From Fibrobacter sp. UWP2 (GTDB lineage: Bacteria > Fibrobacterota > Fibrobacteria > Fibrobacterales > Fibrobacteraceae): a DNA stretch of 64,000 nt. The translations under genes and the position numbers were made by a program. Location: the NCBI RefSeq assembly GCF_900141705.1, contig NZ_FQYM01000011.1, forward strand, positions 28,096-92,095, read 5' to 3'. Position 1 is the first letter of the stretch. Each line of letters starts with the position of its first letter. Shown here piece by piece: positions 36,901 to 45,381 of the stretch. The notes beneath the pieces were generated by a model that was given only the letters and a program-made list of their open reading frames with translations, was not told where the DNA came from and ran no database searches.

Positions 36901-39346
36901 TGTCGCTGGCTGTAACTTTAAGTTCTACAGTAGAGTTGATTTTTTGACGCTCGTTGGCGTCCGTCCTGACCTTGATAGTGGGAGGGTCGGCGGCAACGAA
37001 AATGACAATGGAATCTTTGCCGGTCTTGCCGTCTTGGTTGGTGATGTTTGCGCGAACGATTTTGGTTCCGGACGAAGCCCAAGAAAGGGTTCCTGTCAAT
37101 TCATTGTCGGCAAGGCAGGGGGTTGTCGCTCCTCCACAGTCCCATTTGAGCGTGTAGGTCGGGTCGTTTTCGTCGGTGTTGTTCGCCATTGCTATTAGGC
37201 TAATGTCGATAGTGTCATTTTTAGAAACCGTGATGCTGTCTCGAGGCTTTTCAAAATAGACGACTGGTTCGCTTCCAAAGAATCCGAATCCGACTTTTTC
37301 GGAACGTTGACCCGACGGCGAAACGGCGACCATCTCGTAGAATACGCCGGTGGACGTGGCATCGGGCAGCTGATTCTTTTTGAGTTTCAGGGAGGCTTTG
37401 TTTTCGGTGACCTTGACTTTGAAGGTGTCGGCGCCAGCGATGTTTGTAATAAAGTAGATGGAGTCAATCGGAGGATTGGCGTTCTCTATTTTTACTTCGA
37501 ACGTGAATGAGGAATCCTGGTTGATCATCCTTTTGACTTGGCCGTTTACGGTCAGTTCCATGGAGGTTGCCTGCACGGCGAAGTTGTAGCGCAATGTGTC
37601 AGATCGGTTTCCTGCGCTGTCGAGGGCAATCGCCTTGAATGTGTGGTCTCCCTCTTCAAGGCTGTCCAAATCCATAAACCAGGTCCATTTGTTCAATGCC
37701 TTGTTGTACCCGCCAAAGAAGGAAACTTCCTTTTCTTCGCCATCGAACCAGGTTCGAATTTCCTTGACCTGGGAACCGAAGTCTTGAACCTTGCCCTCGA
37801 TTTTGATACTGCGCTCGTGGACAATATCTTCGTCGTTGTCCAGGCTCATCGCCGGTTTCACGGTGTCCTTAAGGGTAATCCTGTTGATGGTGATGGTCTG
37901 GCCCAATTCAATATGGCGGTAAGAGAGGCTTTCGGGGGCGTAGCCGTTGCCGCTGGTGTCGGAGGCAATCATGCGGTAACTTCCCGAGGGAACGTTTATG
38001 CTGAAGTAACCCTTGTCGTCGGTGACTGCCATGTACTTGTTGACGGAATCCTGGATCTCGATGAGGATGCCGTTGTGGTTGCTACGACCTTGGTATTGTA
38101 CGAATCCGCGGAACACACCGTAGGGGTTCTTGAGGTCCACCAAAAGGAATGTGCGCGGGCGTGAAGATCCGTCTTCGTCTTTGACCTTGTCAGCAAAGAC
38201 CGTGTCAAACCCGTCGGTAACCCAAACGTCCCAGTAGATTCGACCCGAGAGCCCAAGCTCGTTTTTCCCGTCAGCGGTGATTGCTACAAAGTAGGGTTCC
38301 TTGAGGTTCTCGGCGATCAGGTAGCGGTCGGTGAAGTTCGGCACGAACTCCTCGATGCTGGTGTCGCTCTGGATGGGGTTGGCTGCACGTACAAAATAGC
38401 GCAAGGAGGCTGGGTTGTCGGTGTCAGTCGCTTCGAAGTGCAGCAATAAACGCTCCTGTTCGTTTTGTGTGGAGCCGTCTTCGGGGCTAACGATCTTGAG
38501 TTTTGGAGTCTGGTTGAAATGCAGGTTTACACTGTCGAGGGTTTCGTTGTTGTCGTCATCCACGACGATGATGTAAATCTTTTGGTTCCCGATGGAATCG
38601 ATTTTTTCTTTGTCGTACTTGATGGTCAACTGTAGGGAATCCCCGCCCAGTTTCTGGAACTTCCAGGATTCGGCTTTGCCTTTGCCGCTGGCGTCCAGGT
38701 CCACCTTGAGGCTCTTGATGGTGCCGAACGAGTCAATGGCTACAATGGGGAACGAAATATCACCCTTGGAGCGAGTCCACAGGGTGTCCTTGGGAACGTT
38801 TAGGTAGGGAGGCGTGTCAATAACACGCACGTACTGCCCCACACCGGCGGTGTCGCGGGCGTTGTTTCCGTCAATGGCAATAAAGAGCGGGCTGTAGACG
38901 CCCGGCTCGGTATAGACGCGCAAATGCGGCTTGGCGTTGCCGCTGTTCTCGGTAACGTAGTTGCAACCCTTGTCGGTATTGCCAAAGTAGAATTCGCAAT
39001 CCTTTTTGAGGGTGTCCTTGTTGTCTTTGCTGTAAGGTTCCTCAAAGTGCCAAACGTAGCGGTAAATCTTGTCGGAGTTAAAGCGCAAAAAACCCATCAG
39101 GTAGACGGTGTCGCCCACGGTGATGGTCAAGGTGTCGTAAACCAGCACGGAGTCGGGGTGGTCCAGATTGATGATGGAGTCGGCGAAAGCCTCGGCGTCT
39201 TTAAAAGGCTCGTTGAACGCGAATATCACGGAATGGTTGTTCCTAAGGCTCACGTTCTCCTTGATGGAGGATTCCCTGGAACAGCCGGAAAGGGCCGCCA
39301 GGCAAAAAGCAAGTGCGAGGAATAAACAAATAGTTTTAATGCGCAT
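33989..39346 (-). CDS. giant surface lipoprotein with Ig/PKD-like repeats
   Basis: This 1785-residue protein has a lipoprotein signal ('LAALSGC', Cys22). Residues about 405-480 form a carboxypeptidase-regulatory-like beta domain ('GFVQYQGRSNHNGILIEIQD', 'GYFSINVPSGSYRMIA'). From about 720 to 1290 there are at least five Ig/PKD-like repeats. Each has a W-x-C or E-x-x-C start and a 'CIVRVTDDDGNTARDT'-type end, implying one disulfide per repeat and acidic Ca2+-like sites. The C-terminus (about 1440-1785) is a beta-propeller-like region. It is likely an outer-surface adhesin or scaffold. It has its own AAGGA ribosome site and heads a three-gene operon. Confidence 0.85.
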   Translation of the reverse strand: MRIKTICLFLALAFCLAALSGCSRESSIKENVSLRNNHSVIFAFNEPFKDAEAFADSIINLDHPDSVLVYDTLTITVGDTVYLMGFLRFNSDKIYRYVWHFEEPYSKDNKDTLKKDCEFYFGNTDKGCNYVTENSGNAKPHLRVYTEPGVYSPLFIAIDGNNARDTAGVGQYVRVIDTPPYLNVPKDTLWTRSKGDISFPIVAIDSFGTIKSLKVDLDASGKGKAESWKFQKLGGDSLQLTIKYDKEKIDSIGNQKIYIIVVDDDNNETLDSVNLHFNQTPKLKIVSPEDGSTQNEQERLLLHFEATDTDNPASLRYFVRAANPIQSDTSIEEFVPNFTDRYLIAENLKEPYFVAITADGKNELGLSGRIYWDVWVTDGFDTVFADKVKDEDGSSRPRTFLLVDLKNPYGVFRGFVQYQGRSNHNGILIEIQDSVNKYMAVTDDKGYFSINVPSGSYRMIASDTSGNGYAPESLSYRHIELGQTITINRITLKDTVKPAMSLDNDEDIVHERSIKIEGKVQDFGSQVKEIRTWFDGEEKEVSFFGGYNKALNKWTWFMDLDSLEEGDHTFKAIALDSAGNRSDTLRYNFAVQATSMELTVNGQVKRMINQDSSFTFEVKIENANPPIDSIYFITNIAGADTFKVKVTENKASLKLKKNQLPDATSTGVFYEMVAVSPSGQRSEKVGFGFFGSEPVVYFEKPRDSITVSKNDTIDISLIAMANNTDENDPTYTLKWDCGGATTPCLADNELTGTLSWASSGTKIVRANITNQDGKTGKDSIVIFVAADPPTIKVRTDANERQKINSTVELKVTASDKLGTITKIDWGCSSGTGIFAFDENKAIDPPQKNVSTSVNITLPGTASENYRCIVKATDDDEESATDTISFKVILDKPYVGLNIKQQTLTINDETDFKFMAGDTLGTIVKYEKSCNHIKDYLDMEWQVFTGSTTVTMPSTPGTYYCAIQVTDDDGNTASDTASYNVLQASPWVTVMSVSDVTIKDIVNLDADAHDSTQYGSTFLNGAIVKYEWGCTPAGSPVEFSHVSTSTPEYSVEMPSTAYSDYLCIIQVTDDDGNTARDTAHINIMLDPPSVTVDRESATVREGFSIILDATASDGYGEIVKKEWSCGSPSEVESKWREVSDLNTTWTAPAPTLNFMCIVRVTDDDGNTARDTMSIQFSTESPVITVTDEIIYVVPGMEFDLNATKNDEVWTDDNVSWYMWECYNAETKTLIKEESKYGYKENGRRFFKHQDGSYTEAGKDIYCVVTAEESSTGATFSDTTQVKIIVTPPVGVISAADTVFLWSGDESVSNDAVYFYTEEWGGMHSTMGPLGDSTNQSFRWKFTNVDDSYYEGRSDGTLDTSTLEFNEAFVRSSRESSMSICLDYRDSNTTTPSEAFYLRHRAEEVCRKVYFRKAWKNLATSDTVLEKSKMTTPPVLTTLNNKPVEAYLKTSTTVATKYLEGDSVWKDLSTAAISVTDSITSLQIANDGSNLYLAVLTSGKSLTVYKSNGGTSAWATLGSAISTNALSADISCTANQMPVVTFVDSNKKPNISRWSGSAWNNQSVPTVKAGTGTMKVREARATYMSDGKLVVVYVDTTSHYRGYYVLYNSSLSVQKKDAAIDTAMSVIDMASDNNNLYIGFLNRSLDYYGPCIKHGTVSGSSIAFDNSHQFKYPIAEGLLAYHVSVAAKSGKLYAMIDDKNRVSLAQTHVYHLDGTQWKIHGENELPYFKVTFYNNNNYYLRGSLPDITISNDEKVYISMLAWENAGGNDKYFGPIVMKYVADNWTVH

Positions 39347-39483
39347 TTCAATTCCTTTTTTGACACCAAATAACAGGGCGCCTTTTGGGAGCCCTATGGA
39401 ATTAAATTTATCTTTTTCCTTGGAAAAACAAACATTATATTATTCATTATATATTCTCGTATGTATCACTTTTTGAGGTTTTT

Positions 39484-40338
39484 ATGGAAGAAATCCCCCT
39501 TTGGTATTGGCTAATCGTGTTCTTTGCGCTGGGAGCCTGCGTCGGGAGCTTCTATAACGTGATTGTGTACCGTATGCCTCGCGGGATTTCGCTTATTAAC
39601 CCGCCGAGCCACTGCCCGCTGTGCAAAAAGCATATCCCCATCCGCTACAACCTGCCCATTGTGGGGTGGCTGTGGCTTCGTGGCAAAAGCGCCTGCTGCA
39701 ATCAGCCAATAAGCGTCATTTACCCCATTGGGGAGAGCCTTTGCGGCCTTTTGGGGGCGCTCTCGCTGTTTTTGGCTGTCGCGGTGGGTTACGGGTCGGT
39801 GGTTCCCGGGCTGTTTTCGGCTCCGGTTCTTGCCCCCGAGGTGTGGGCGAACGCCTTTGCCCTGTTCTGGCTGTTGCTCGGCGCCTACCCGGTCATTGCG
39901 GTGGACTGCCAATATAAGCTCATTCCCGATTCCATCTCGGTGGGCGGCATTGTGGCAGGCCTCCTGCTCTCGATTATCCCGGGGGGCATAACGCCTTTCC
40001 AGAGCCTGCTCGGGGCCGTAGCCGCCGGTGGCGGACTTTACCTGCTTGGCTGGGGCGCGACCAAGATCCTTAAAAAAGACGCCATGGGATTTGGCGATGT
40101 GAAGCTTTTGGCCGGCTATGGCGCCTTGATGGGCATCACGGGGGCCGTGGAGACGCTGATTGTCGCCGCAATCCTCGGCATCGTTGTGATGGTGCCTTAT
40201 GGCAAGATTTCTGCGAACAAGGGCAACGGCTCGAGCCAGATTCCCTTTGGCCCGTTCCTTGCCGTGGCCGCCCCGTTCATGTACCTGTGGGGCGGTACGC
40301 TCTTTGAACTCTATGTCAAGTTCGTTATAGGCGAGTAA
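39484..40338 (+). CDS. pilD: type IV prepilin peptidase
   Basis: PilD cuts and N-methylates type IV pilins and pseudopilins at the inner membrane. This 284-residue protein has the N-terminal methylase segment 'GACVGSFYNVIVYRMPRG', the four-Cys zinc loop ('CPLCKKHIP' and 'SACCNQPIS'), and the aspartyl protease motifs 'IAVDCQYKLIPD' and 'GFGDVKLLAGYGALMG'. About eight membrane helices are visible. GAGG precedes the ATG. No pilin or secretion genes are adjacent. It implies type IV pili or a type II-like secretion system in this organism. Confidence 0.95.
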   Translation: MEEIPLWYWLIVFFALGACVGSFYNVIVYRMPRGISLINPPSHCPLCKKHIPIRYNLPIVGWLWLRGKSACCNQPISVIYPIGESLCGLLGALSLFLAVAVGYGSVVPGLFSAPVLAPEVWANAFALFWLLLGAYPVIAVDCQYKLIPDSISVGGIVAGLLLSIIPGGITPFQSLLGAVAAGGGLYLLGWGATKILKKDAMGFGDVKLLAGYGALMGITGAVETLIVAAILGIVVMVPYGKISANKGNGSSQIPFGPFLAVAAPFMYLWGGTLFELYVKFVIGE

Positions 40339-42453
40339 CTATTCGACGCGAATCGTCTTTTGCATGTGGTAGCCGGGGGCTGTCGCCTTGAGCAGGTAGA
40401 CTCCCGGGGCAAGGCCCTGGGTGCTGATTGCCTTGCTGCTGGATTCACGCACGACTTGGCCTTTGGTGTTGAGCAGGTAGGCGTGGTACCCGGGGATGGT
40501 TGCGCTCCCGAAATTCGGGTTCGCGGCAATCACGGTCGTCGAGGTGTCGTTTGTCAAGGACTTCAATGCAATTTTGTCGAGGTTCGGGCCGTCGTTGCCC
40601 CCCACGGTCGTTGCCGTCACGTAGCTGAGGCCCTCGGGGAGCGTCACCTTGATGGTCTTGGTTTGCCATGTGGTCCAGCCCCCGGTCGTTTCGAACGAGA
40701 GTTCCTGCGCCGCGGTTTTTTCGGTCTTGACCGAGAGGCTGCGGGCGGCGTTGGAGCCGTTGGCAAAGGTCAGCGTCAATTCAAATTCGCCCTCGGCATC
40801 GGCGAACACCGGGATGGAGGTCGACGAGGGGTCTCCCGCACCGAAGTTCACGTAGCCGCTGCCGCTAAAGCCCGCGTTGGTGCTTTCGAGTACGGCATTG
40901 GTGAGCGTGCCCGATTCAGCTTCGTAGTTGAGCTTGTCAATTGGCGTGAAGCTCGCGGAGAGCGTTATGTTTTTCGTGACTGTAGTTTTCCAAACGAGGG
41001 CGGAACTCGCTGCCGCGTCCCCATCCCATCCGTTGTGTTTCCATCCGTCCAGCGGTACGGCAGTAAACGTCACCTCGGTTCCCTCGGCGAGTTTTTCGCC
41101 TTCGGGTTCCTGCACAATTATGCCGCCAACGGAGGCTGTCGCCGAGATGCTGTAATAGGTGAGGTTGGCGTCTTGCACGGTCACGGCGTTGGAACTTTCG
41201 CCCAGGCCGCCCATGGCGTTGGCGGCGCGTACCGTCACCTTGGAACCTGCGGCAATGCCGCTCAGGCTAAAGCTGTTCGCGGTCACGTTGGTCTTGTACT
41301 TGCCGTCCACAAAAACAACATAGCACAGGGCGTTGGCGTCGTCGGTCCACACGAGGTTCGCTCCATTCTGCGAAATCTGGGGGGCGGCTACCTGCGCAGT
41401 TAATTTTTCGGGCGCCCAGGAGTCGGTCCCGCTCAAGACGTTGGAACGGGTGTACTTGGCGGCGTCGTTGGCGTCCCATACGGTTTTGAGGGTGGCGGTA
41501 GAGCCGTCTTTGCTGCCGTCAAAGTAGGTGCGGCGCTTGCTCACGTCTACGGCATTGCCGTTGCCGTCCTTGCTGTTGTATTCGCCAAAGACCTTGGGGG
41601 CCGAGTTCATGTTCTTTTGCCAGCCTTCGGCAATGGGCTGGGCCACCATCTTGGTGTTCAGGAACACGGTGCGGGCCGTTCCCCAGGAGCGCCCTAAGTA
41701 GAAGGTTTTGTTGAAGCTGCTGTTGGTGACCGTGATGGTAGTGTTGTTGAATACGTATCCCCAGTTGGTGTTGTTCTGGGAAGCCGTAATGTAGCCGCCC
41801 TTGCGGCGCATCACCAGGTTGGTGCCTTCGAAGAACACGTCGCCGTCACCGCAAATAAAGTCTACAGTGCCCTCGATCTGGCCGCCTTCCCAATAGGAAC
41901 GACCCTTGCCGCCATTCAACTTGGTGTAGTAGGTATCCTGCGTGCTCAAGAGCTTCACGTTCTTGTACACCAGCTTGTCGCCCACGGTCATCAGTGCGTC
42001 GTGGCGGCAGGCCGACCCGCAGTTGTCTTCGTTGCCGTAGTTCGCCTTGTTGTAGAGCGTAATGTCTTGCATGTACACGTTGTTTGCACTAATCTTGAGG
42101 GTGGCCGTGACACTAATACCCTCGTTGATGGACTTGTTGAAGAGAACCGTCTTGTCGGCGCTTTGCCCCACAATCGACACGTTGGAGGTGGGGAACGTGG
42201 TCATCTGGTTCTCGTCGCCGGTGAGGCTACCGATGTCGTAATTCCCATCGGGGAAAAAGATGATGAAGTGGTTCGACTCGCTTGTGGAGGCCGACTTGGC
42301 TGCATTCATGGCAGCCTTGAAGTCTCCGTTGACGCCCACCACGAAGTCGAACTTCTTTTTGTTGATGGCGAATGCGTTTGTGGCCAAGAGGCTTGCGACG
42401 CCCAGGCAGAGGGCACCGTGAACAAAAGAGGGAATGCGATTTTCAATTTTCAT
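40339..42453 (-). CDS. secreted pectin methylesterase (CE8) with CBM and sorting tail
   Basis: This 704-residue enzyme has a signal peptide (about 1-29), a CE8 beta-helix domain (about 33-345), then linker modules, a CBM6/35-like domain (about 505-630, 'LNYEAESGTLTNAVL') and a C-terminal tail 'GVYLLKATAPGYHMQKTIRV'. Catalytic motifs are 'QDTYY' (Gln and Asp), 'GTVDFICGDG' (second Asp) and 'LGRSWG' (Arg). It removes methyl groups from pectin. The tail resembles C-terminal sorting or anchoring domains of Fibrobacter and T9SS cargo, an inference. Its ATG overlaps the pectate lyase stop (TAATG), so the two enzymes are made together. Confidence 0.93.
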   Translation of the reverse strand: MKIENRIPSFVHGALCLGVASLLATNAFAINKKKFDFVVGVNGDFKAAMNAAKSASTSESNHFIIFFPDGNYDIGSLTGDENQMTTFPTSNVSIVGQSADKTVLFNKSINEGISVTATLKISANNVYMQDITLYNKANYGNEDNCGSACRHDALMTVGDKLVYKNVKLLSTQDTYYTKLNGGKGRSYWEGGQIEGTVDFICGDGDVFFEGTNLVMRRKGGYITASQNNTNWGYVFNNTTITVTNSSFNKTFYLGRSWGTARTVFLNTKMVAQPIAEGWQKNMNSAPKVFGEYNSKDGNGNAVDVSKRRTYFDGSKDGSTATLKTVWDANDAAKYTRSNVLSGTDSWAPEKLTAQVAAPQISQNGANLVWTDDANALCYVVFVDGKYKTNVTANSFSLSGIAAGSKVTVRAANAMGGLGESSNAVTVQDANLTYYSISATASVGGIIVQEPEGEKLAEGTEVTFTAVPLDGWKHNGWDGDAAASSALVWKTTVTKNITLSASFTPIDKLNYEAESGTLTNAVLESTNAGFSGSGYVNFGAGDPSSTSIPVFADAEGEFELTLTFANGSNAARSLSVKTEKTAAQELSFETTGGWTTWQTKTIKVTLPEGLSYVTATTVGGNDGPNLDKIALKSLTNDTSTTVIAANPNFGSATIPGYHAYLLNTKGQVVRESSSKAISTQGLAPGVYLLKATAPGYHMQKTIRVE

Positions 42454-43871
42454 TATCGTACCACCTGCAGTTTTTTATGGAAGTCGTTGCCCATGCGGGT
42501 TTCGACCAGGTATGTGCCTTGCGGAAGTTGTTTCACTTGGGTAGAGACGTTGGAGCTCAAAACTTGCACGTTTTTGACCAGCTGACCGTTAATGCTGAAT
42601 ACGCGGAGGTTCACTAGGGCGCAGCCCCCTTGCAGGTCGGGGACTGCGGCAAATGCGGTGGTGCCGCTCGAGCTGGACTCGATGTCGCTTGAACTTGAGA
42701 AGGAGGGAACATCGCTGCTCGACGATTGCGGAACAGAACTGCTCGACGCTGGGGTGCTGCTACTGCTGCTGGAAGAGATGCCTATGGCGGCGATGGCCGA
42801 GAGGTAGGCCGATTCTGCGCTCAAGAGGGCGCTGCCATAGTCGCCAGCCCACTGGTAGCCTGTGCGGCGTTCCTCGGAAATCTTCATGATGTCTTGGGTC
42901 TTGGTGCTCTCGCCTTCGCGGTCGCAGAAGAAGTAGTTGTCGTTGTTCACTTCGTAAAAACGGTACCACATGGAGGCGCCCTGGGATTCCACGAAGTTCC
43001 CTTTGCTGAACTTAAGGTCACTCACCTTGTTCTTCTTGTACCAGGCAAGGGCCCCTTTGATAGACGCTTGCACGCTGGCGTTTTGGTCGGGCCAGACCAT
43101 CAAAAACCACACGGCGCCCGCCGATTCACTTCCAGACTTACTGGCAAGCTCGTAGGCACGCGCCCCGACGGGTTTCATGCTGCTGGTATCGTGCTGGGCG
43201 CACCACACCGTAGGGGCTCCGTTGTTCACGATCTGAGCCTTGATTAAAAAGTCCACCGCTTTCTCGAGTGAAGCCTTCATTTTGCTCCGGGTCGCGTCGT
43301 CGATGATGTCGCTATCGAAGGGCGATGTCTTGTTCGCGATATCCATCATGGTCACCATGGCGCGTATCATGGCGTTGTCGTTGAGCGTAATCTGGTCGCT
43401 GTAGTTGCCGCGCTTGGGCCACACCTGCGGAAGCCCGCCTTTGGAGCGCTGCATCGTAAGCAAAAAATTCACGGCCTTGTTGAAACTCGTCTTGAAGGCC
43501 GCCTTGTAGTTCGAGTTAGTCGTTTCCTTGTACCGGATGGCCAGCAGGCGCATTTCCTGGATGGTCGCGTTGTTGTCGATGGTCGCGAGGTCGCCGCCGT
43601 CCTTGGCGCGCCATTCTGACTTTTGCCCGCTGGAATAGGCGCTCTTGTACTTGTCGGCCATCGCCTTGTAGAAACCGCCGTTGCTGATCTGCCACGTGGT
43701 CATATTGTAGGTGTACTGGTCGATATCCATGCCCTCGGCCGCCTTCGTAAGTTCCGAGTAGCCGCGGTAGTTGTTGATTTTCGATACTGCTGTGGAGGGC
43801 GGTGAGTATGTTGCCGCCAAGGCCACTGTTGCACCCGCTAAAACGGGGACTGCCAAACCAATTAATCCCAT
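42453..43871 (-). CDS. secreted pectate lyase, PL10-like, with Ser linker and sorting tail
   Basis: This 472-residue enzyme has a signal peptide (about 1-20), a PL10-type alpha/alpha-toroid catalytic domain (about 25-365) with 'NNATIQEMRLLAIRY', 'QRSKGGLPQVWPKRGNY', 'TLNDNAMIRAMVTMMD' and 'VWCAQHD', then a poly-Ser linker (about 367-405) and a C-terminal tail 'GTYLVETRMGNDFHKKLQVV' like that of the next enzyme. It cleaves de-esterified polygalacturonate by beta-elimination, so the coupled pectin methylesterase supplies its substrate. AGGAG lies close to the ATG. Together the pair opens pectin in plant cell walls. Confidence 0.9.
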   Translation of the reverse strand: MGLIGLAVPVLAGATVALAATYSPPSTAVSKINNYRGYSELTKAAEGMDIDQYTYNMTTWQISNGGFYKAMADKYKSAYSSGQKSEWRAKDGGDLATIDNNATIQEMRLLAIRYKETTNSNYKAAFKTSFNKAVNFLLTMQRSKGGLPQVWPKRGNYSDQITLNDNAMIRAMVTMMDIANKTSPFDSDIIDDATRSKMKASLEKAVDFLIKAQIVNNGAPTVWCAQHDTSSMKPVGARAYELASKSGSESAGAVWFLMVWPDQNASVQASIKGALAWYKKNKVSDLKFSKGNFVESQGASMWYRFYEVNNDNYFFCDREGESTKTQDIMKISEERRTGYQWAGDYGSALLSAESAYLSAIAAIGISSSSSSSTPASSSSVPQSSSSDVPSFSSSSDIESSSSGTTAFAAVPDLQGGCALVNLRVFSINGQLVKNVQVLSSNVSTQVKQLPQGTYLVETRMGNDFHKKLQVVR

Positions 43872-43939
43872 ATATCACTCCTTTTGTATGCCTAAAATAT
43901 ATTCTTTAAGCCCTGGGGTAGCCCTTGGACAACGAAAAA

Positions 43940-43967
43940 TGTCCACTCCTTTGTTGAGGAATGGACA
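43940..43967. other. imperfect hairpin upstream of pectin operon
   Basis: TGTCCACTCCT and AGGAATGGACA pair over 10 of 11 positions around a 6-base loop. It lies between the MacA-like gene stop and the pectate lyase promoter region, with no T run, so it may be an operator or a weak terminator. Confidence 0.4.
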
Positions 43968-43992
43968 ACAAATGCCCGCTTTTGGCGCGGTT

Positions 43993-45186
43993 TCACTTCT
44001 TTTTCTTGTTTTTGCCCGGAGGGCTTGGCATAAACGGGCTGGTCGCCGCGCCTTTCGGTGCGGCGGTGTTTGCGAGGGATTCTTGGCTTACTACCACGGA
44101 GTCACCCACCGAGAGCCCCTTCAATACTTGCACGTTCACGCCGTCGTTGAGGCCGGTCTTGACGGGGCGCGAGGCCGCCTTGCCGTTGATGTTTATCCAA
44201 ACGCGGTCGCCCTTGAGCCCCGCCGGTCGTGGCATGTCCTTGGGGTCTACCATCGGGGTGCCCTCGGCGGGGCTGAACTTGAGCGCCTTCACGGGGACCA
44301 TGATGGCGTCTTCGACCTTTTGCGTCACAATGGTGCAGGTAGCGGTCATGCCGGGGAGCAGCTTTTGCTCGGGGTTCTCGGCGGTGATCACGACGGTGTA
44401 GGTGACCACGTTGCTCGTGGTAGTGGGGTTCAGGCGCACTTCCTGCACGGAGCCAGAAAACGTCTCTCCCTGGAACGCGTCCACGGTGAATTCCACCTGC
44501 TGGCCTGCCTTCACCTGCCCGATGTCGGCCTCGTCCACGTCGGCCATCACCTTCATTTGGCTGAGGTCCTTGGCGATGATGAATAGCGTGGGGGCACTCA
44601 TCGAGGCGGCGACCGTCTGGCCCACATCCACCGAGCGTTCTAGCACCACGCCGTCGATTGGGCTCTTGATGGTGGCGTAGCTCAGGTTGAGCTTCGCCTG
44701 CGAGACTTCGTTTTTGCTGCGGTCCACCGCCAGCTTGGCGGAATTCAAGTTGTATTCGGCGGTTTCCAGGTCAACGGCGCTCGCGCTGTTGCTCTCGGCG
44801 AGCTTTTTTATGCGGTCGTAGGTGCTTTGCTTGTACTCCAGGTCGATTTTGGCGCTTTTGTAGGCAAGTTCCACCTGGTCCAGGGTGGCCTTGAGCTTGG
44901 ACTTGTCGAGTTCGGCGATGACCTGTCCCTTTTTGACCTTGGAGTTGAAGTCCACATGGATCTTGGCGATGTCGCCCGAGACCTGCGTGCCCACTTCCAC
45001 CTGGTCCACGGGCTCGAGCGAGCCGGTTGCCGAAATGGTGGTGGCGATGGTCCCCTGCGTGACCTTGGCGCTCACGAGGGCTCCGATGGAGTCAGGTTTG
45101 GCGTTTTTAAAGAAAAAAGCCTTAACGCCGAGGGCTACACCAGCGACAATGGCGAGGACGATGACGATTTTCAAAAGCTTTTTCAT
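43993..45186 (-). CDS. MacA/HlyD-type periplasmic efflux adaptor
   Basis: This 397-residue membrane fusion protein has an N-terminal membrane anchor (about 5-22), a split lipoyl domain ('VEVGTQVSGDIAKIHVDFNS' and 'ATIKSPIDGVVLERSVDVGQ'), a coiled-coil hairpin between them (about 95-165), then beta-barrel and membrane-proximal domains. Adaptors of this type bridge an inner-membrane ABC or RND pump and an outer-membrane channel. The coiled coil and 'GMTATCTIVTQ' region resemble MacA. No pump gene (MacB) or TolC gene is next to it, so it appears orphaned in this window. The C-terminus is Pro/Lys-rich. Confidence 0.88.
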   Translation of the reverse strand: MKKLLKIVIVLAIVAGVALGVKAFFFKNAKPDSIGALVSAKVTQGTIATTISATGSLEPVDQVEVGTQVSGDIAKIHVDFNSKVKKGQVIAELDKSKLKATLDQVELAYKSAKIDLEYKQSTYDRIKKLAESNSASAVDLETAEYNLNSAKLAVDRSKNEVSQAKLNLSYATIKSPIDGVVLERSVDVGQTVAASMSAPTLFIIAKDLSQMKVMADVDEADIGQVKAGQQVEFTVDAFQGETFSGSVQEVRLNPTTTSNVVTYTVVITAENPEQKLLPGMTATCTIVTQKVEDAIMVPVKALKFSPAEGTPMVDPKDMPRPAGLKGDRVWININGKAASRPVKTGLNDGVNVQVLKGLSVGDSVVVSQESLANTAAPKGAATSPFMPSPPGKNKKKK

Positions 45187-45381
45187 AGGAACCTGCGCGA
45201 CAAATATACCTTTTTTGAATGATTTTCCCCCTTTAGATGCATGGGAATGCGTTCTGGTTGCACTTTTCTTAGTGTTGGTTATGGCGCATATTGCTAGGTG
45301 TGCCTTTTGTCTGCTGTTCCGTGGAGACTGGTTCGGAATCTTTTAGAGACGGTCGGGCGGCAAAGTTGTTAAATTGAAGGC

